A stretch of 51,029 bases of DNA from Halobacillus yeomjeoni (GCF_020171525.1 NZ_JAIVAI010000010.1:1-51029), one strand, 5' to 3'; shown: positions 39,313-50,461, counted from the stretch's first letter. Made by a program: numbers and translations. The notes: generated by a model not told the origin, from the letters alone.

Positions 39313-39349
39313 GGAAAAAGGAGCCAGCTGATAAACCGCTGACTCCTAC
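39313..39349 (-). terminator. Terminator between tatD and yabE
   Basis: Minus strand AGGAGTCAGC, loop, GCTGGCTCCT, followed by TTTTTCC. It lies about 100 nt past the tatD stop. Confidence 0.8.
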
Positions 39350-39377
39350 ATTATGCATTTTTTGTTAGTAAATTAAC

Positions 39378-39394
39378 ATAACAGTAATGTTACA
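39378..39394 (-). promoter_or_regulatory. Candidate WalR box upstream of yabE
   Basis: The minus strand reads TGTAAC-ATTAC-TGTTAT, an exact match to the WalR consensus TGTWAH-N5-TGTWAH. WalR controls cell-wall hydrolases in Bacillus, and YabE is such a protein. The box lies upstream of the terminator and about 80 bp from the clear -35, so it may serve a second, upstream promoter (possible -10 CATAAT near 39349-39354). Confidence 0.45.
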
Positions 39395-39447
39395 ATTCCG
39401 GTACAAAAGGTGGGGGCGATTGTAACAATAATTCAAAAGTCCCTAAA

Positions 39448-40218
39448 TTACGACTGGATTTTAAAGAATTCGAGTGCATTCTTCGTTGTTGTTTCTTCCA
39501 CTTCTTGTAATGAAATACCTTTTAACTCTGCAATTTGCTCTGCTACCAACTTCACATAAGCCGGTTCATTCCGCTTTCCTCTATTCGGGTGAGGAGCCAG
39601 AAACGGACAATCTGTTTCTACCAGCATATGCTTCAAATCGATTGCTTTTGCCACTTCTTTGGGCAGTTTTGCGTTTTTGAATGTCACCGGCCCGCCTAAA
39701 GAGATCATAAAATTCATATCAATACACTCTTTGGCTGTTTCCACCGGACCACTATAACAGTGCATGATTCCGCCTACTTCTGAAGCATTCTCTTCTTTCA
39801 GAATTTCAACGATATCTTCTGTCGCTTCCCGGTTATGAATGATGATCGGCATCTTCACCTTTTTCGCCAAGGCAATTTGTTTTCGGAACACTTCTTTTTG
39901 AACGTCTGCTGGTGACTTATCCCAATGATAATCCAAACCCATTTCTCCAATAGCTACAACTTTCGGATGTGAAGATAGCTCTTCAATCCAAGCAAGGTCT
40001 TCCTCTGTCATATCGATCGCATCAACCGGATGCCATCCGACAGCGGCGTATATGTTTTCGTTGTTTTCAGCAATTTCCATCGCCTTCGGTATGGTCTTCC
40101 TGTCAAAACCGACAACGGTCATATACTGGACACCCTCTTCTCTGGCCCGTTCAATCGTTTCTTCCAAATCATCCTCAAATTGATCAGCATTTAAATGGAC
40201 ATGTGTATCAAATAGCAT
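39448..40218 (-). CDS. tatD: TatD-family metal-dependent deoxyribonuclease
   Basis: A 256-aa amidohydrolase-fold protein, YabD in B. subtilis. Metal ligands are visible in DTHVHLN at the start, IGEMGLDYHWD, IIHNREA, GIMHCYSG and the ETDCPFLAPHP motif. I chose the second of two adjacent ATGs (40218, MLFDTHVH), which fits the ribosome site and family start. The longer start at 40275 adds a non-conserved leader that overlaps the region after metG. It follows metG by 86 nt. Confidence 0.95.
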   Translation of the reverse strand: MLFDTHVHLNADQFEDDLEETIERAREEGVQYMTVVGFDRKTIPKAMEIAENNENIYAAVGWHPVDAIDMTEEDLAWIEELSSHPKVVAIGEMGLDYHWDKSPADVQKEVFRKQIALAKKVKMPIIIHNREATEDIVEILKEENASEVGGIMHCYSGPVETAKECIDMNFMISLGGPVTFKNAKLPKEVAKAIDLKHMLVETDCPFLAPHPNRGKRNEPAYVKLVAEQIAELKGISLQEVEETTTKNALEFFKIQS

Positions 40219-40303
40219 CATTACTCCACCTTTCATCAATCTGTTATTTAAAACACTAAAGGGGAAAGCGCCCAATGTGCTCTCCCCTCAGCCATGATAA
40301 CCT

Positions 40304-42274
<1,971 letters not shown>

Positions 42275-42299
42275 TCATATATTCCAAACAAAACCAATT

Positions 42300-42592
42300 T
42301 TCATCCATAATGGTTATTGTATCATTCTACTGTTTAAATTTCTGTAATTCCATTCCTAACATTAAAATATACCGAAAATGCTATTGACCTGTCAAAATAG
42401 CACGTTAAAGTATTCCCCATATGTATACACTCTGGTAAAATTAAATGTAAATAATATTTGGATTTTCCAACCAAATATGGAATACTTCCAAGAATCTCAT
42501 AATCCCAGTATAGGCCTGTGATTACCGTCATATTCAACACATGGACAACTTATGGTCGAGCTGCTATTGGAAAGGAAAATTGTGTATAAAGA
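42300..42592. other. metG-abrB divergent intergenic region with nested inverted repeats
   Basis: About 290 bp of AT-rich DNA with no ORF support. It holds ATATTTGG-N9-CCAAATAT (near 42448-42476), a wider imperfect pair AAGTATTCC...GGAATACTT enclosing it (42404-42487), and a TGCTATT...AATAGCA pair around 42377-42401. AbrB is known to bind AT-rich DNA near its own promoter, so these may be regulatory, but that is inference. Confidence 0.5.
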
Positions 42593-42593
42593 A

Positions 42594-42622
42594 TTGACAC
42601 CTCTGGGAATGGTTGGTACGAT
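42594..42622 (+). promoter_or_regulatory. Sigma-A promoter of abrB
   Basis: TTGACA (42594-42599), a 17-bp spacer and TACGAT (42617-42622), followed by three 0A-box-like sites. About 55 nt separate the start site from the abrB ATG. Confidence 0.8.
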
Positions 42623-42624
42623 TA

Positions 42625-42653
42625 TGTCGAGACATATGTCGATTTTTGACGAA
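42625..42653 (+). promoter_or_regulatory. Three tandem Spo0A-box-like sites downstream of the abrB promoter
   Basis: TGTCGAG (42625-42631), TGTCGAT (42637-42643) and TGACGAA (42647-42653), against the 0A consensus TGNCGAA. In B. subtilis, phosphorylated Spo0A represses abrB through boxes just downstream of the start site, and the layout here is the same. Confidence 0.75.
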
Positions 42654-42682
42654 AATACTTTTGATTGAGGGGAGACAGAATT

Positions 42683-42961
42683 ATGAAATCTACAGGTATC
42701 GTACGTAAAGTTGACGAATTAGGTCGTGTGGTTATTCCTATCGAGCTTCGTCGTACACTAGGAATCAATGAAAAGGACGCTTTGGAAATTTATGTGGATG
42801 ATGATCGCATCGTCCTTAAAAAGTACAAACCGAACATGACTTGCCATGTAACTGGAGAAGTTTCAGATGAAAATATGAAACTTGCAAATGGCAACTTGGT
42901 GCTAAGTAAAGAGGGCGCTGAGATGCTTCTTCAAGAAATCCAGCAAAACATGACTAAATAA
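42683..42961 (+). CDS. abrB: Transition-state regulator AbrB
   Basis: A 92-aa DNA-binding repressor of stationary-phase genes. It is almost identical to the B. subtilis protein through the swapped-hairpin domain (MKSTGIVRKVDELGRVVIPIELRRTLGI, then EKDALEIYVDDDRIVLKKYKPNMTC). The C-terminal multimerisation segment is LANGNLVLSKEGAEMLLQEIQ. I chose the ATG at 42683, 8 nt after GGGGAG; the frame extends six codons upstream. It is the only protein gene on the plus strand, divergent from metG and convergent with rsmI. Confidence 0.97.
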   Translation: MKSTGIVRKVDELGRVVIPIELRRTLGINEKDALEIYVDDDRIVLKKYKPNMTCHVTGEVSDENMKLANGNLVLSKEGAEMLLQEIQQNMTK

Positions 42962-43031
42962 AAACATAGAGATAAAAAGACGACGACTGGTATAGAAAAA
43001 AAGAACGTATTAGCATGACATATGTTGTATA

Positions 43032-43078
43032 CAAACCCCTTACTGTTAACAGGCCTGACAGTAAGGGGTTTTTTGTTA
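43032..43078. terminator. Bidirectional terminator between abrB and rsmI
   Basis: AAACCCCTTACTGT, a 12-nt loop, ACAGTAAGGGGTTT, then TTTTG. It serves the convergent pair. Confidence 0.92.
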
Positions 43079-43951
43079 TTATTCAACGTGATAGGCTTGA
43101 TAAACTTCCCGTTTAGGAAGCTTACGGTCCAGTGCGGTTTGTTTAATAGCGGCTTTACTTTTCATGCCTTCCTCTTCCATGTAATGTTTGACATGATCGA
43201 TGATCGATAAATGGGTCCACCATAAAAGGTTTTCGGTATTATCTTCTTCCGTACCTTCGACGATGATGCAAAACTCCCCACGGACCTCCTCTTCCTGACT
43301 CCAGGAAACCAGTTCTTCGAGGTTCCCTCTTATATACTCTTCATACCGCTTTGTCAGTTCACGAGCTATGGTGGCTTGTCGATTTCCGAATACCTCCAGG
43401 ACATGTGCCAGCATCTCTTTCAACCGGTGAGGTGATTCATAAAAAACAAGCGTTGCTGACAAAGATTGAAGTCGTTCCAATTCACTGGCACGCTCTTTTT
43501 TCTTCCTTGGTAAAAAACCAAAGAAATAAAACTGCTCTGTAGAGAGTCCCGAACCAGCTAAAGCAGGTAACGCTGCGTTAGCACCAGGTAGTACAATAAC
43601 TGAAAGTTCACCTTCAACTGCCTCTTTCACAAGCTCTTCGCCGGGGTCAGAAATACCGGGCATTCCCGCATCACTGACCAAAGCGATGTCTTCCCCTTTT
43701 TTTAACCTTTCAATCAGTTGAGGTCCTTTGGCATGTTTATTATGTTCATGATAACTCACTAAAGGGGATTGAATTTCAAAGTGATTGAGCAGCTTTTTTG
43801 TATTCCTTGTATCCTCCGCTGCAATAACATCTACTTTTTTCAGAGTCTCAACAGCACGAAAGGTCATATCTTGTAGATTTCCAATGGGGGTTGGAACGAT
43901 ATACAACACCCCTTCGGTTTGTTCATCTTTAAAGCTTTTTTGGACTTTCAT
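43079..43951 (-). CDS. rsmI: 16S rRNA 2'-O-methyltransferase RsmI
   Basis: Methylates the ribose of C1402 in 16S rRNA. The 290-aa tetrapyrrole-methylase-fold protein has the signature LYIVPTPIGNLQDMTFRAVETLK, AAEDTRNTKKLLNHF, ALVSDAGMPGISDPG and FYESPHRLKEML. I chose the ATG at 43951, preceded by AAGGTG; an in-frame GTG lies four codons upstream. The start overlaps yazA by 23 nt. YabC is its B. subtilis name. Confidence 0.95.
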   Translation of the reverse strand: MKVQKSFKDEQTEGVLYIVPTPIGNLQDMTFRAVETLKKVDVIAAEDTRNTKKLLNHFEIQSPLVSYHEHNKHAKGPQLIERLKKGEDIALVSDAGMPGISDPGEELVKEAVEGELSVIVLPGANAALPALAGSGLSTEQFYFFGFLPRKKKERASELERLQSLSATLVFYESPHRLKEMLAHVLEVFGNRQATIARELTKRYEEYIRGNLEELVSWSQEEEVRGEFCIIVEGTEEDNTENLLWWTHLSIIDHVKHYMEEEGMKSKAAIKQTALDRKLPKREVYQAYHVE

Positions 43952-44219
43952 GATCCCTGTCACCTTCTCTTTCTTGAGCGATCCACTTTTCCTTTTGCGT
44001 TCGTGACATCTGTTTGATCCGATATTCTTCCTTCATCGCTTCTTGTTTCGTTTCATATATTTTTGTAACTTCTAAAATGAATGGTCCTCTTCCACGGGTA
44101 TATTTTGCTCCTTTACCCGCTTCATGCTTTTGCAATCGCGCTTTCAAGTCATTCGTATACCCCGTATAAAGCGATTGATCCTTACACCGAAGCATATAAA
44201 CATAATGTTTACTTTCCAT
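43929..44219 (-). CDS. yazA: GIY-YIG domain nuclease-like protein (YazA/UPF0213)
   Basis: A 96-aa single-domain GIY-YIG protein: [44 protein letters not shown]. The paired tyrosines (YVY and YTGYT), the arginine of KARLQKH and the glutamate of [10 protein letters not shown] are the expected catalytic set. Its biological substrate is unknown. It overlaps the genes on both sides (yabB by 11 nt, rsmI by 23 nt), so the cluster is translationally coupled. Confidence 0.93.
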   Translation of the reverse strand: MESKHYVYMLRCKDQSLYTGYTNDLKARLQKHEAGKGAKYTRGRGPFILEVTKIYETKQEAMKEEYRIKQMSRTQKEKWIAQEREGDRDHESPKKL

Positions 44220-44952
44220 ATAAAATTTCCCTTAATTCATTGGTATATTGATCATCTTGAGTCAAAGCATAGAGAGGGGGAAGGATATTCAACCCAGGTT
44301 TTCCGTCGCGGGTCCCTTCAATTAAAAGTATATTCGCTTCTTTCCCTTCCTTAGGATATACCAGCCGCATACGCTTTGGTTCAAGCTTGTACTTTTTGAA
44401 AAGTTCAATGATCTCAACCAATCGATCAGGACGATGGACCATAGATACTTTCCCACCAGACTTTGCTAATCGACTGCACGATTGTATAACGTCTTCTAAC
44501 GTACAGTGTATTTCGTGTCTTGCTATGGCCAAATGTTCATTGATATTTTGTTCATCCGATTGAGGAGTCGGGAAATAAGGCGGGTTGCAAGTCACTAAAT
44601 CAAATTTATCATTTCCATACCGGGCGGGCATATCCTTCAAATCTCCATGTATCATCTCGAGCTGCTCGTCCAATTGATTCAATTCGATGTTGCGGACAGC
44701 CATATCATAAAGCCGTTCTTGAATTTCTACACCTGTAATCGGTACGCTCGAACGTGTGGTCAAAAACAAAGGAATAACTCCATTTCCTGTACATAAGTCA
44801 AGAATTTTCCCACGTGTTTTCGGTACATACGTAAAGTCTGCAAGTAATACGGCATCCAGTGAGAACGCAAACACACTAGGACTTTGAATAATCCGCATAT
44901 TTTCTTCAGCTAATAAGTAATCTATCCGTTCGTCTCCATATAATTGAACCAT
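44209..44952 (-). CDS. yabB: tRNA1(Val) (adenine-N6)-methyltransferase-like protein (YabB)
   Basis: A 247-aa Rossmann-fold methyltransferase. It has the SAM motif [15 protein letters not shown] (near residues 50-64), [21 protein letters not shown] and the catalytic NPPY signature in [13 protein letters not shown]. It is related to E. coli TrmN6 (YfiC), which modifies A37 of tRNA-Val; activity on that substrate here is inferred. I chose the ATG at 44952 ([14 protein letters not shown]), with AAAGGA upstream; it gives the B. subtilis YabB length. Confidence 0.92.
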   Translation of the reverse strand: MVQLYGDERIDYLLAEENMRIIQSPSVFAFSLDAVLLADFTYVPKTRGKILDLCTGNGVIPLFLTTRSSVPITGVEIQERLYDMAVRNIELNQLDEQLEMIHGDLKDMPARYGNDKFDLVTCNPPYFPTPQSDEQNINEHLAIARHEIHCTLEDVIQSCSRLAKSGGKVSMVHRPDRLVEIIELFKKYKLEPKRMRLVYPKEGKEANILLIEGTRDGKPGLNILPPLYALTQDDQYTNELREILYGK

Positions 44953-45027
44953 CGATCTATTTCCTTTCTGTATAGATAAAAAGAGAGCCCTCCCTCGGAT
45001 GAGCAAGGAAAGGCTTTGGACCTGGAA

Positions 45028-45375
45028 TTATTTTTTCTTATTCAAGAAAGATAGGCAGAATAAACAATCTTCATCTCGAGGACTACCAAAATGTAAATTA
45101 CAAATATGAAAGCCTTCTTCATACAAACGAGCAAGGTTATCGTAACCTTCTCCGACCGCTGGACCTCGGTCGTGCTTGGAATCTGATGATTGTTTCTCCT
45201 GTTTCTCATTCTCTTTTTCTAAGCGTTGTCTCAAATGATGATTTTCAAGCGATAAATGCTGGTTTTCTTCTAATAAGTATGCGAGTTGCTTCTTAAGATC
45301 GCCAAGCTGTTGGTACAACTCGCCAATTTGGCTTTCGAAATGGGATACTTGTTCAAATATGGCTTTCTTATTCAC
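45028..45375 (-). CDS. yabA: Replication initiation control protein YabA
   Basis: A 115-aa negative regulator that bridges DnaA and DnaN to limit re-initiation. The N-terminal half is a leucine-zipper coiled coil ([33 protein letters not shown]). A charged linker leads to a C-terminal zinc region: [40 protein letters not shown], with the Cys/His set. The start is a GTG at 45375, 8 nt after GGTGG; the frame's apparent earlier start lies within that ribosome site. It lies between yabB and ricT, the standard order. Confidence 0.95.
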   Translation of the reverse strand: MNKKAIFEQVSHFESQIGELYQQLGDLKKQLAYLLEENQHLSLENHHLRQRLEKENEKQEKQSSDSKHDRGPAVGEGYDNLARLYEEGFHICNLHFGSPRDEDCLFCLSFLNKKK

Positions 45376-45390
45376 GCTTGACTCCACCTT

Positions 45391-46218
45391 TTATTCTGTG
45401 GCTTCTGTTTGTACGACCCCTTCATCGATTAACTCTTGTAAGGAGTACTCCAGAACTCTTTCTTTTTCACGGAATTCTATTTGAACCATGCGTTCTAACA
45501 TGTTAAGTCCGACGACTTTCCCTTTTCCGAAGGAAGTGGCGATACTTTCTCCCAAATCAGGAAGCTCCTTTTTAGCAGCTTCATAGTCGTCGTTTTCATA
45601 TTTAAGACAGCACATTAAGCGGCCACACAATCCTGATATTTTGGCAGGATTCAACGATAAATTTTGGTCTTTGGCCATTTTTATGGAAACCGGTTCAAAG
45701 TCACCCAAAAATGTAGAGCAACATAACATACGGCCACACGGACCAATCCCTCCGAGCATTTTCGCTTCATCACGTACTCCGATTTGGCGAAGTTCAATTC
45801 GGGTTTTGAATACAGAAGCTAAGTCTTTAACTAATGTACGGAAGTCCACTCGTCCATCTGCTGTAAAGTAAAAAATGACTTTATTTCGATCAAACGTATA
45901 TTCTACATCGACAAGGTTCATGTCCAATTTATGTTCACGTATTTTCTTTTCACAAATACGGTAAGCTTCTGAGGCGTTGTCTTTATTTTCGTCCACCGTC
46001 ATCTTATCTTTCTCATCTGCAATACGGATGACTTTTTTCAAAGGCAATACGACATCTTCTTCATCCACAGATTTATTTGCGATGACGACTTTTCCGAATT
46101 CGATTCCCCGGACGGTTTCAACGATGACGTAATCTTCTGTTGTCATTCGGTAATCCCCGGGATCGAAATAATAAATTTTTCCCGCCTGCTTAAATCGAAC
46201 ACCTACAACTTCGATCAC
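45391..46218 (-). CDS. ricT: Y-complex / PSP1-domain protein RicT (YaaT)
   Basis: A 275-aa member of the RicA-RicF-RicT complex, which in B. subtilis binds Fe-S clusters, aids RNase Y processing and promotes Spo0A phosphorylation. The PSP1 fold carries a conserved cysteine set at C161, C166, C167, C198, C203 and C204 (GPCGRMLCCSTF and GLCGRLMCCLKYENDDYE). It is located between yabA and holB, as in B. subtilis. Confidence 0.95.
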   Translation of the reverse strand: MIEVVGVRFKQAGKIYYFDPGDYRMTTEDYVIVETVRGIEFGKVVIANKSVDEEDVVLPLKKVIRIADEKDKMTVDENKDNASEAYRICEKKIREHKLDMNLVDVEYTFDRNKVIFYFTADGRVDFRTLVKDLASVFKTRIELRQIGVRDEAKMLGGIGPCGRMLCCSTFLGDFEPVSIKMAKDQNLSLNPAKISGLCGRLMCCLKYENDDYEAAKKELPDLGESIATSFGKGKVVGLNMLERMVQIEFREKERVLEYSLQELIDEGVVQTEATE

Positions 46219-46225
46219 TCGATCA

Positions 46226-47212
46226 TCACCTCTGTAGTTGAAGGGTTAATTGTTCCATCACTAAATTCGGATGGACATTTTGATTTATCTTTCGTTTCGC
46301 CTCAAGAATCCGGGATAAGCATTGAGCGGCCGATTGACGTGACCATTTCATTGTCGCTCGTTCCAATTTCTCTCTTTCTGTAATAAAAACAATGGAATCT
46401 TCCCGGTCCAAAAATTTATTGATTACATCCTGAAACCAGAGCACAAGCACATCAAGTCCGCGCTGTAATTGCTTACGTTCCTTAAAATGAGGCATCCACT
46501 GATGGTTGATAAATAAGAGTCCTTCGTTTGGTTTATTTTGAAGCACTTCAATTAATTGTATCACTATTTTTCGAACATTAGCAAACCACTCATCTTGGTT
46601 CATATCCAAGGCTTCTTGAAGATTATTGGTCAACGCTGCCAACAGTCTCGCGTTCGATTGAGACACGCCTTCCTCGACAAGCTTGTTTTCCAACCGCTTA
46701 GCGCTTAATGGCTGAAAAGACAACAGCTGACACCGGGAGCGTATAGTATTGAGGATGGTCTGTCCACTTTCCGTCAATAACATGGCTGTCGTCTGTTTAC
46801 TTGGCTCTTCAAGAAATTTCAACAAACGGTTGGATGCATTCACAGTCATCCGGTCAGCATCGACGATGATATAAACTTTCCGATTCGATTCCATTCCTGT
46901 ATAAGTAAACTCTTTTTGCAAGTGTAAGATTTGCTCTTTCTTGATTGATTGTCCATCCGGTTCAATCCAGTGAAGGTCGGGATGATTACCAGAATCGACA
47001 CGTATGCAGTCCCTGCACTTCTGGCATGGATCGACACCATCTCGAAATTTACAAAAAATGCTTTTTGCAAAAAGTAGACTCATCTCTCTTTTACCAGTCC
47101 CACGATTCCCGTGAAATAAGTACGCGTGGGAGATACGATCTTTCGTAAAACTATTCATCAACATCTGCCCTGCTAAAGGCTGTAGCTCTTTCATCTCTTC
47201 CCATGTCTGCAT
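46226..47212 (-). CDS. holB: DNA polymerase III subunit delta prime
   Basis: A 328-aa clamp-loader subunit. The N-terminal AAA+ fold has a degenerate Walker A (HGNRGTGKRE near 34-43). A zinc module follows with Cys54, 63, 66 and 69 (FCKFRDGVDPCQKCRDC), then the VNASNRLLKFLEEPSKQTTAMLL sensor region with an SRC-type motif (TIRSRCQLLSF). The ribosome site is weak. It is sandwiched between yaaR and ricT, 14 nt and 7 nt away. Confidence 0.95.
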   Translation of the reverse strand: MQTWEEMKELQPLAGQMLMNSFTKDRISHAYLFHGNRGTGKREMSLLFAKSIFCKFRDGVDPCQKCRDCIRVDSGNHPDLHWIEPDGQSIKKEQILHLQKEFTYTGMESNRKVYIIVDADRMTVNASNRLLKFLEEPSKQTTAMLLTESGQTILNTIRSRCQLLSFQPLSAKRLENKLVEEGVSQSNARLLAALTNNLQEALDMNQDEWFANVRKIVIQLIEVLQNKPNEGLLFINHQWMPHFKERKQLQRGLDVLVLWFQDVINKFLDREDSIVFITEREKLERATMKWSRQSAAQCLSRILEAKRKINQNVHPNLVMEQLTLQLQR

Positions 47213-47226
47213 AATGACTTCCGTCC

Positions 47227-47667
47227 TTACGTGTATAAATTGATGAGCAGACCCTTGATTTCACCAATGATCCCTAATAAATCTATCGACCTTTGTTCTT
47301 GATCCAGGACAGCGTCCGTCAACTCTGCCAATTTTTCATCTACAGATTCCACAATGGTCAACTTCCTTGTCTGTCCATGCTGATTCCAGCTGTGAGAATG
47401 CTTTAAGTTCATACCATACTGAACAGATTCTTTGACGAAATCTTTAATCAGACGTTTATATTTCGCCAAATCTTTGAAAGAACGGAATCTTGCCACCCTT
47501 TCCCCTTGGGAAGTAATCGTCTTCAACAATTCATTTAATTGTGCTTCCTGCAGCTGTCTGCTTTGAGATTGAACTATGGCATCAAAGTTCGCGCTGCCTT
47601 TCGCCTGGTTCCCGGCATGTTTCTGGACAGACTCAAGATGGGTCCGCATGTCCTGACTGATCTTCAT
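47227..47667 (-). CDS. yaaR: YaaR family protein of unknown function (DUF327)
   Basis: A 146-aa protein, mostly alpha-helical and hydrophilic. Conserved pieces include FDAIVQSQSRQLQEAQLNELLKTITSQGERVARFRSFKDLAKYKRLIKDFVKESV and the C-terminal DLLGIIGEIKGLLINLYT. There is no signal peptide or membrane segment. Function is unknown. It normally follows yaaQ at short distance, but here a 332-bp repeat element lies between them. Confidence 0.9.
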   Translation of the reverse strand: MKISQDMRTHLESVQKHAGNQAKGSANFDAIVQSQSRQLQEAQLNELLKTITSQGERVARFRSFKDLAKYKRLIKDFVKESVQYGMNLKHSHSWNQHGQTRKLTIVESVDEKLAELTDAVLDQEQRSIDLLGIIGEIKGLLINLYT

Positions 47668-47687
47668 ATGGTAACTCCTTTAATTTC

Positions 47688-48019
47688 AGGATCTGTTAAT
47701 GCTTGGTGTTGTTATCTCACAATAAAGGTTGAAAACAGCTCTTTCTTTTGCAAAATCGCGTGAAGGCGGTCTTGGGAATGACGCGCTTTCCGTTGGGTAC
47801 CGTGAGCTCCTCAGGCTCTCACGATGTACCTATATCCCGCACGAGTCCCGCCATTCCCAAGACCGACTCTAGAAAAATGGGATATAAAGGCCATAAACCA
47901 TAATAATAAGTCCGGTTAACCAACTATGGTTAAAGTAAACGCCGCAAAACCGCAACCCCAGACGGGTGCAGTTGTAAGAAATGGTTGTAAATATTAACAA
48001 AAGACATTAAACAAATCCC
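47688..48019. mobile_element. MITE-like inverted-repeat element, copy 2 (about 332 bp)
   Basis: The left end (47688-47720) closely matches the left end of copy 1 (AGGATCTGTTAATGCTTGGTGTTG); the right end (about 47987-48019) is a diverged inverted copy. The core at 47765-47894 is collinear with copy 1 (CGCTTTCCGTTGGGTACCGT, CTCCTCAGGCT, CTCACGATGTACCTATATCC, AAAGGCCAT) but lacks about 17 bp. It is bounded by a perfect 14-bp inverted repeat, CGGTCTTGGGAATG with CATTCCCAAGACCG. It fills nearly all of the yaaQ-yaaR gap and carries no ORF. Confidence 0.75.
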
Positions 48020-48023
48020 AATT

Positions 48024-48395
<372 letters not shown>

Positions 48396-49034
48396 TTACT
48401 TCTGTATAGATGGTAAGTATTTCCTTAACACTTGGATAGCGTCTGTCTTCACTTCCTGGAAAGATTGAGATGCATTGATGACTTTGATCCGCTCTGGAAA
48501 ATCAACAGCGAGCTTTTGATAAGCCTCATGTACCTTTTCATGAAAATCTACTTTTTCAAGGTCCAGACGGTTCTGTTCTCTTTCTTTATTAGCCGCGATT
48601 CTCATCAAACCTTCTTCAGGAGTGATATCAAACAATAAAGTAAGCTCCGGCATAAAATCTTCAATGGCAAATTCATTAATTCGATGGACGGCATCCATTC
48701 CTAATCCTCGTGCGTAGCCTTGGTATACGAGACTGGAATCCAAAAAGCGATCACACAACACGATTTTTCCCTCTTCCAGTGCAGGGATCACCTTTTCAAC
48801 TAAATGCTGACGTCGGGCAGCAGCATATAAAAGAGCCTCCGTCCGGGCATCCATCGATGTATGAGAAGGGTTCAATATAACGTCACGTATTTTTTCCGCA
48901 ATATCTATTCCGCCCGGTTCCCGTGTTTCTAACACAGGATAACCATCATCTCTTAACTCTTGGCTGATTTCTTTAAGGATGGAGGACTTTCCAGCACCCT
49001 CTCCTCCTTCAAATGTTACAAATAAACCTTTCAC
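48396..49034 (-). CDS. tmk: Thymidylate kinase
   Basis: Phosphorylates dTMP to dTDP. The P-loop is [21 protein letters not shown]; the DR(Y/F) motif is in [19 protein letters not shown]; and the LID region includes [16 protein letters not shown]. The likely start is a GTG at 49034 (212 aa), 7 nt after AAGGAG. An ATG two codons earlier (49040) overlaps the yaaO stop codon but sits too close to the ribosome site; either is possible. It follows yaaO, its usual neighbour. Confidence 0.95.
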   Translation of the reverse strand: MKGLFVTFEGGEGAGKSSILKEISQELRDDGYPVLETREPGGIDIAEKIRDVILNPSHTSMDARTEALLYAAARRQHLVEKVIPALEEGKIVLCDRFLDSSLVYQGYARGLGMDAVHRINEFAIEDFMPELTLLFDITPEEGLMRIAANKEREQNRLDLEKVDFHEKVHEAYQKLAVDFPERIKVINASQSFQEVKTDAIQVLRKYLPSIQK

Positions 49035-49036
49035 AC

Positions 49037-50461
49037 TCATTCTCCTTTGAACACTCGTATCCCGTGAGCAATGTTTCCGTTTTGAAATTTTGCTCCTTGT
49101 CCTTGCAATGAACGGACAAGCTCTATATGTTTCTTAGAAATTCGTTCTCCCTTCATGAGCAAAGGAATTCCAGGTGGGTAAGGGATTACTGCTTCAGCTG
49201 CAATTAGTCCAACAGCATCTTTCCAGTTCACGTCGTAAGAAGGGATTTCCTGCATTTCTGGATAACTCATTTCTAATGTTTGTATAGATGGTAACGAAAA
49301 GTCGTCTTGCTTTATTGTAGCACGCTCAGGGAGGTTTTTTAATTGGAAATACACACTACTTAACCGTTCCTTCAAGACTTCCTTATCAAATGCCGGCTCC
49401 AATCCAAACGTAAGGAGAACCTGGTTTGTAGTAGCCATTTCCGGCACGATACTGCTATCTTCTAATGCTTGAGCCACTTCAAAACCTGATCCCCTTTTTA
49501 CAGACAGGGTCATTTTTAAGGGATCATCATAATGTGTGAGAGGTAACACATCCCAAAAATCGTGATACCTCTTAAAATACGTTCGTATATCCTCAATAAA
49601 TTTGAATACACCCTTCTTATCATCCCAGTTGGCTAAATAATACCTCGCAAGGTCCAGGCTTGCCATTAATGGATAAGAAGGGCTGCTGGATTGAAGGATT
49701 TGAAGATAGTGGTTCAGTTTCTCTTTGTTCACTCTGTTCCCTTTGATATGTATAAAGGAAGCCATGGTCATCGCCGGTGCCATCTTGTGTGCAGATTGTA
49801 CAACCGCATCAGCCCCTTCCTTCAGAGATGGATAAGGAAATGGCGAACCCAGATGAAAGTGTACTCCATGAGCTTCATCCACCAGCAGTGGCAGGTCGTG
49901 AGCATGAGCAACATCTATGATATCTTTTATTGGATAGGTGCGCCCAAAATAATCCGGGTATGTCAAAAATACGGCCTTAGCATTAGGATGCTCGGTTATA
50001 CCCTTTCGGACTGATTCGGCTGTCACTTTACTGTACCGCCCTGTTGCTTCCTCGTATTCTGAAGACAAAAACACGGGCTTCGCACCTGCAAGTTCCAAAC
50101 CGTTCATAACGGATTTATGACAATTCCGCTGGACAATCACTTCATCTCCTCTGTTACAGACAGATAGAACCATTGCCATATTACCTACAGTTGTTCCGTT
50201 AACTAAAAAGGAAGTTGCATCACTCTCAAAATATAGGCTGGCTAATTTTTGTGCTTTTTTAATGACGCTGTCTGGAGCGTGTAAGTCATCAAGACCAGTT
50301 ATTTCTGTAGCATCAATAGATAATAAGGCCTCATAAGTATACTTCGCTTTTTCAGGAAAGACTTGACCATATTTATGTCCAGGGACATGAAAAGACAAGG
50401 GACTTTTTTGTTTATTTTTTATTAACGCGTCATAAAGAGGCGTCTCTTTTTGTACATTCAT
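49037..50461 (-). CDS. yaaO: Orn/Lys/Arg decarboxylase family PLP enzyme (YaaO)
   Basis: A 474-aa fold-type I decarboxylase related to SpeA. It shows the N-terminal [48 protein letters not shown], the cofactor motif [15 protein letters not shown] and the catalytic lysine in [17 protein letters not shown] (K226). The substrate (arginine, lysine or ornithine) cannot be told from the sequence. I chose the ATG at 50461, with AAGGTG 9 nt upstream. It precedes tmk, as in B. subtilis. xpaC and yaaN, which lie between csfB and yaaO there, are absent here. Confidence 0.92.
   Translation of the reverse strand: MNVQKETPLYDALIKNKQKSPLSFHVPGHKYGQVFPEKAKYTYEALLSIDATEITGLDDLHAPDSVIKKAQKLASLYFESDATSFLVNGTTVGNMAMVLSVCNRGDEVIVQRNCHKSVMNGLELAGAKPVFLSSEYEEATGRYSKVTAESVRKGITEHPNAKAVFLTYPDYFGRTYPIKDIIDVAHAHDLPLLVDEAHGVHFHLGSPFPYPSLKEGADAVVQSAHKMAPAMTMASFIHIKGNRVNKEKLNHYLQILQSSSPSYPLMASLDLARYYLANWDDKKGVFKFIEDIRTYFKRYHDFWDVLPLTHYDDPLKMTLSVKRGSGFEVAQALEDSSIVPEMATTNQVLLTFGLEPAFDKEVLKERLSSVYFQLKNLPERATIKQDDFSLPSIQTLEMSYPEMQEIPSYDVNWKDAVGLIAAEAVIPYPPGIPLLMKGERISKKHIELVRSLQGQGAKFQNGNIAHGIRVFKGE

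Noticed and set aside
39234-39447. c-di-AMP (ydaO-type) riboswitch upstream of yabE
   Set aside because: Such riboswitches precede some wall-hydrolase genes, but the leader here after the clear promoter is only about 25-30 nt and lacks the conserved core.
40260-40295. Terminator after metG
   Set aside because: There is a GC-rich stem (AGGGGAGAGC with GCTTTCCCCT), but the pairing is imperfect and no T-run follows, so I did not list it.
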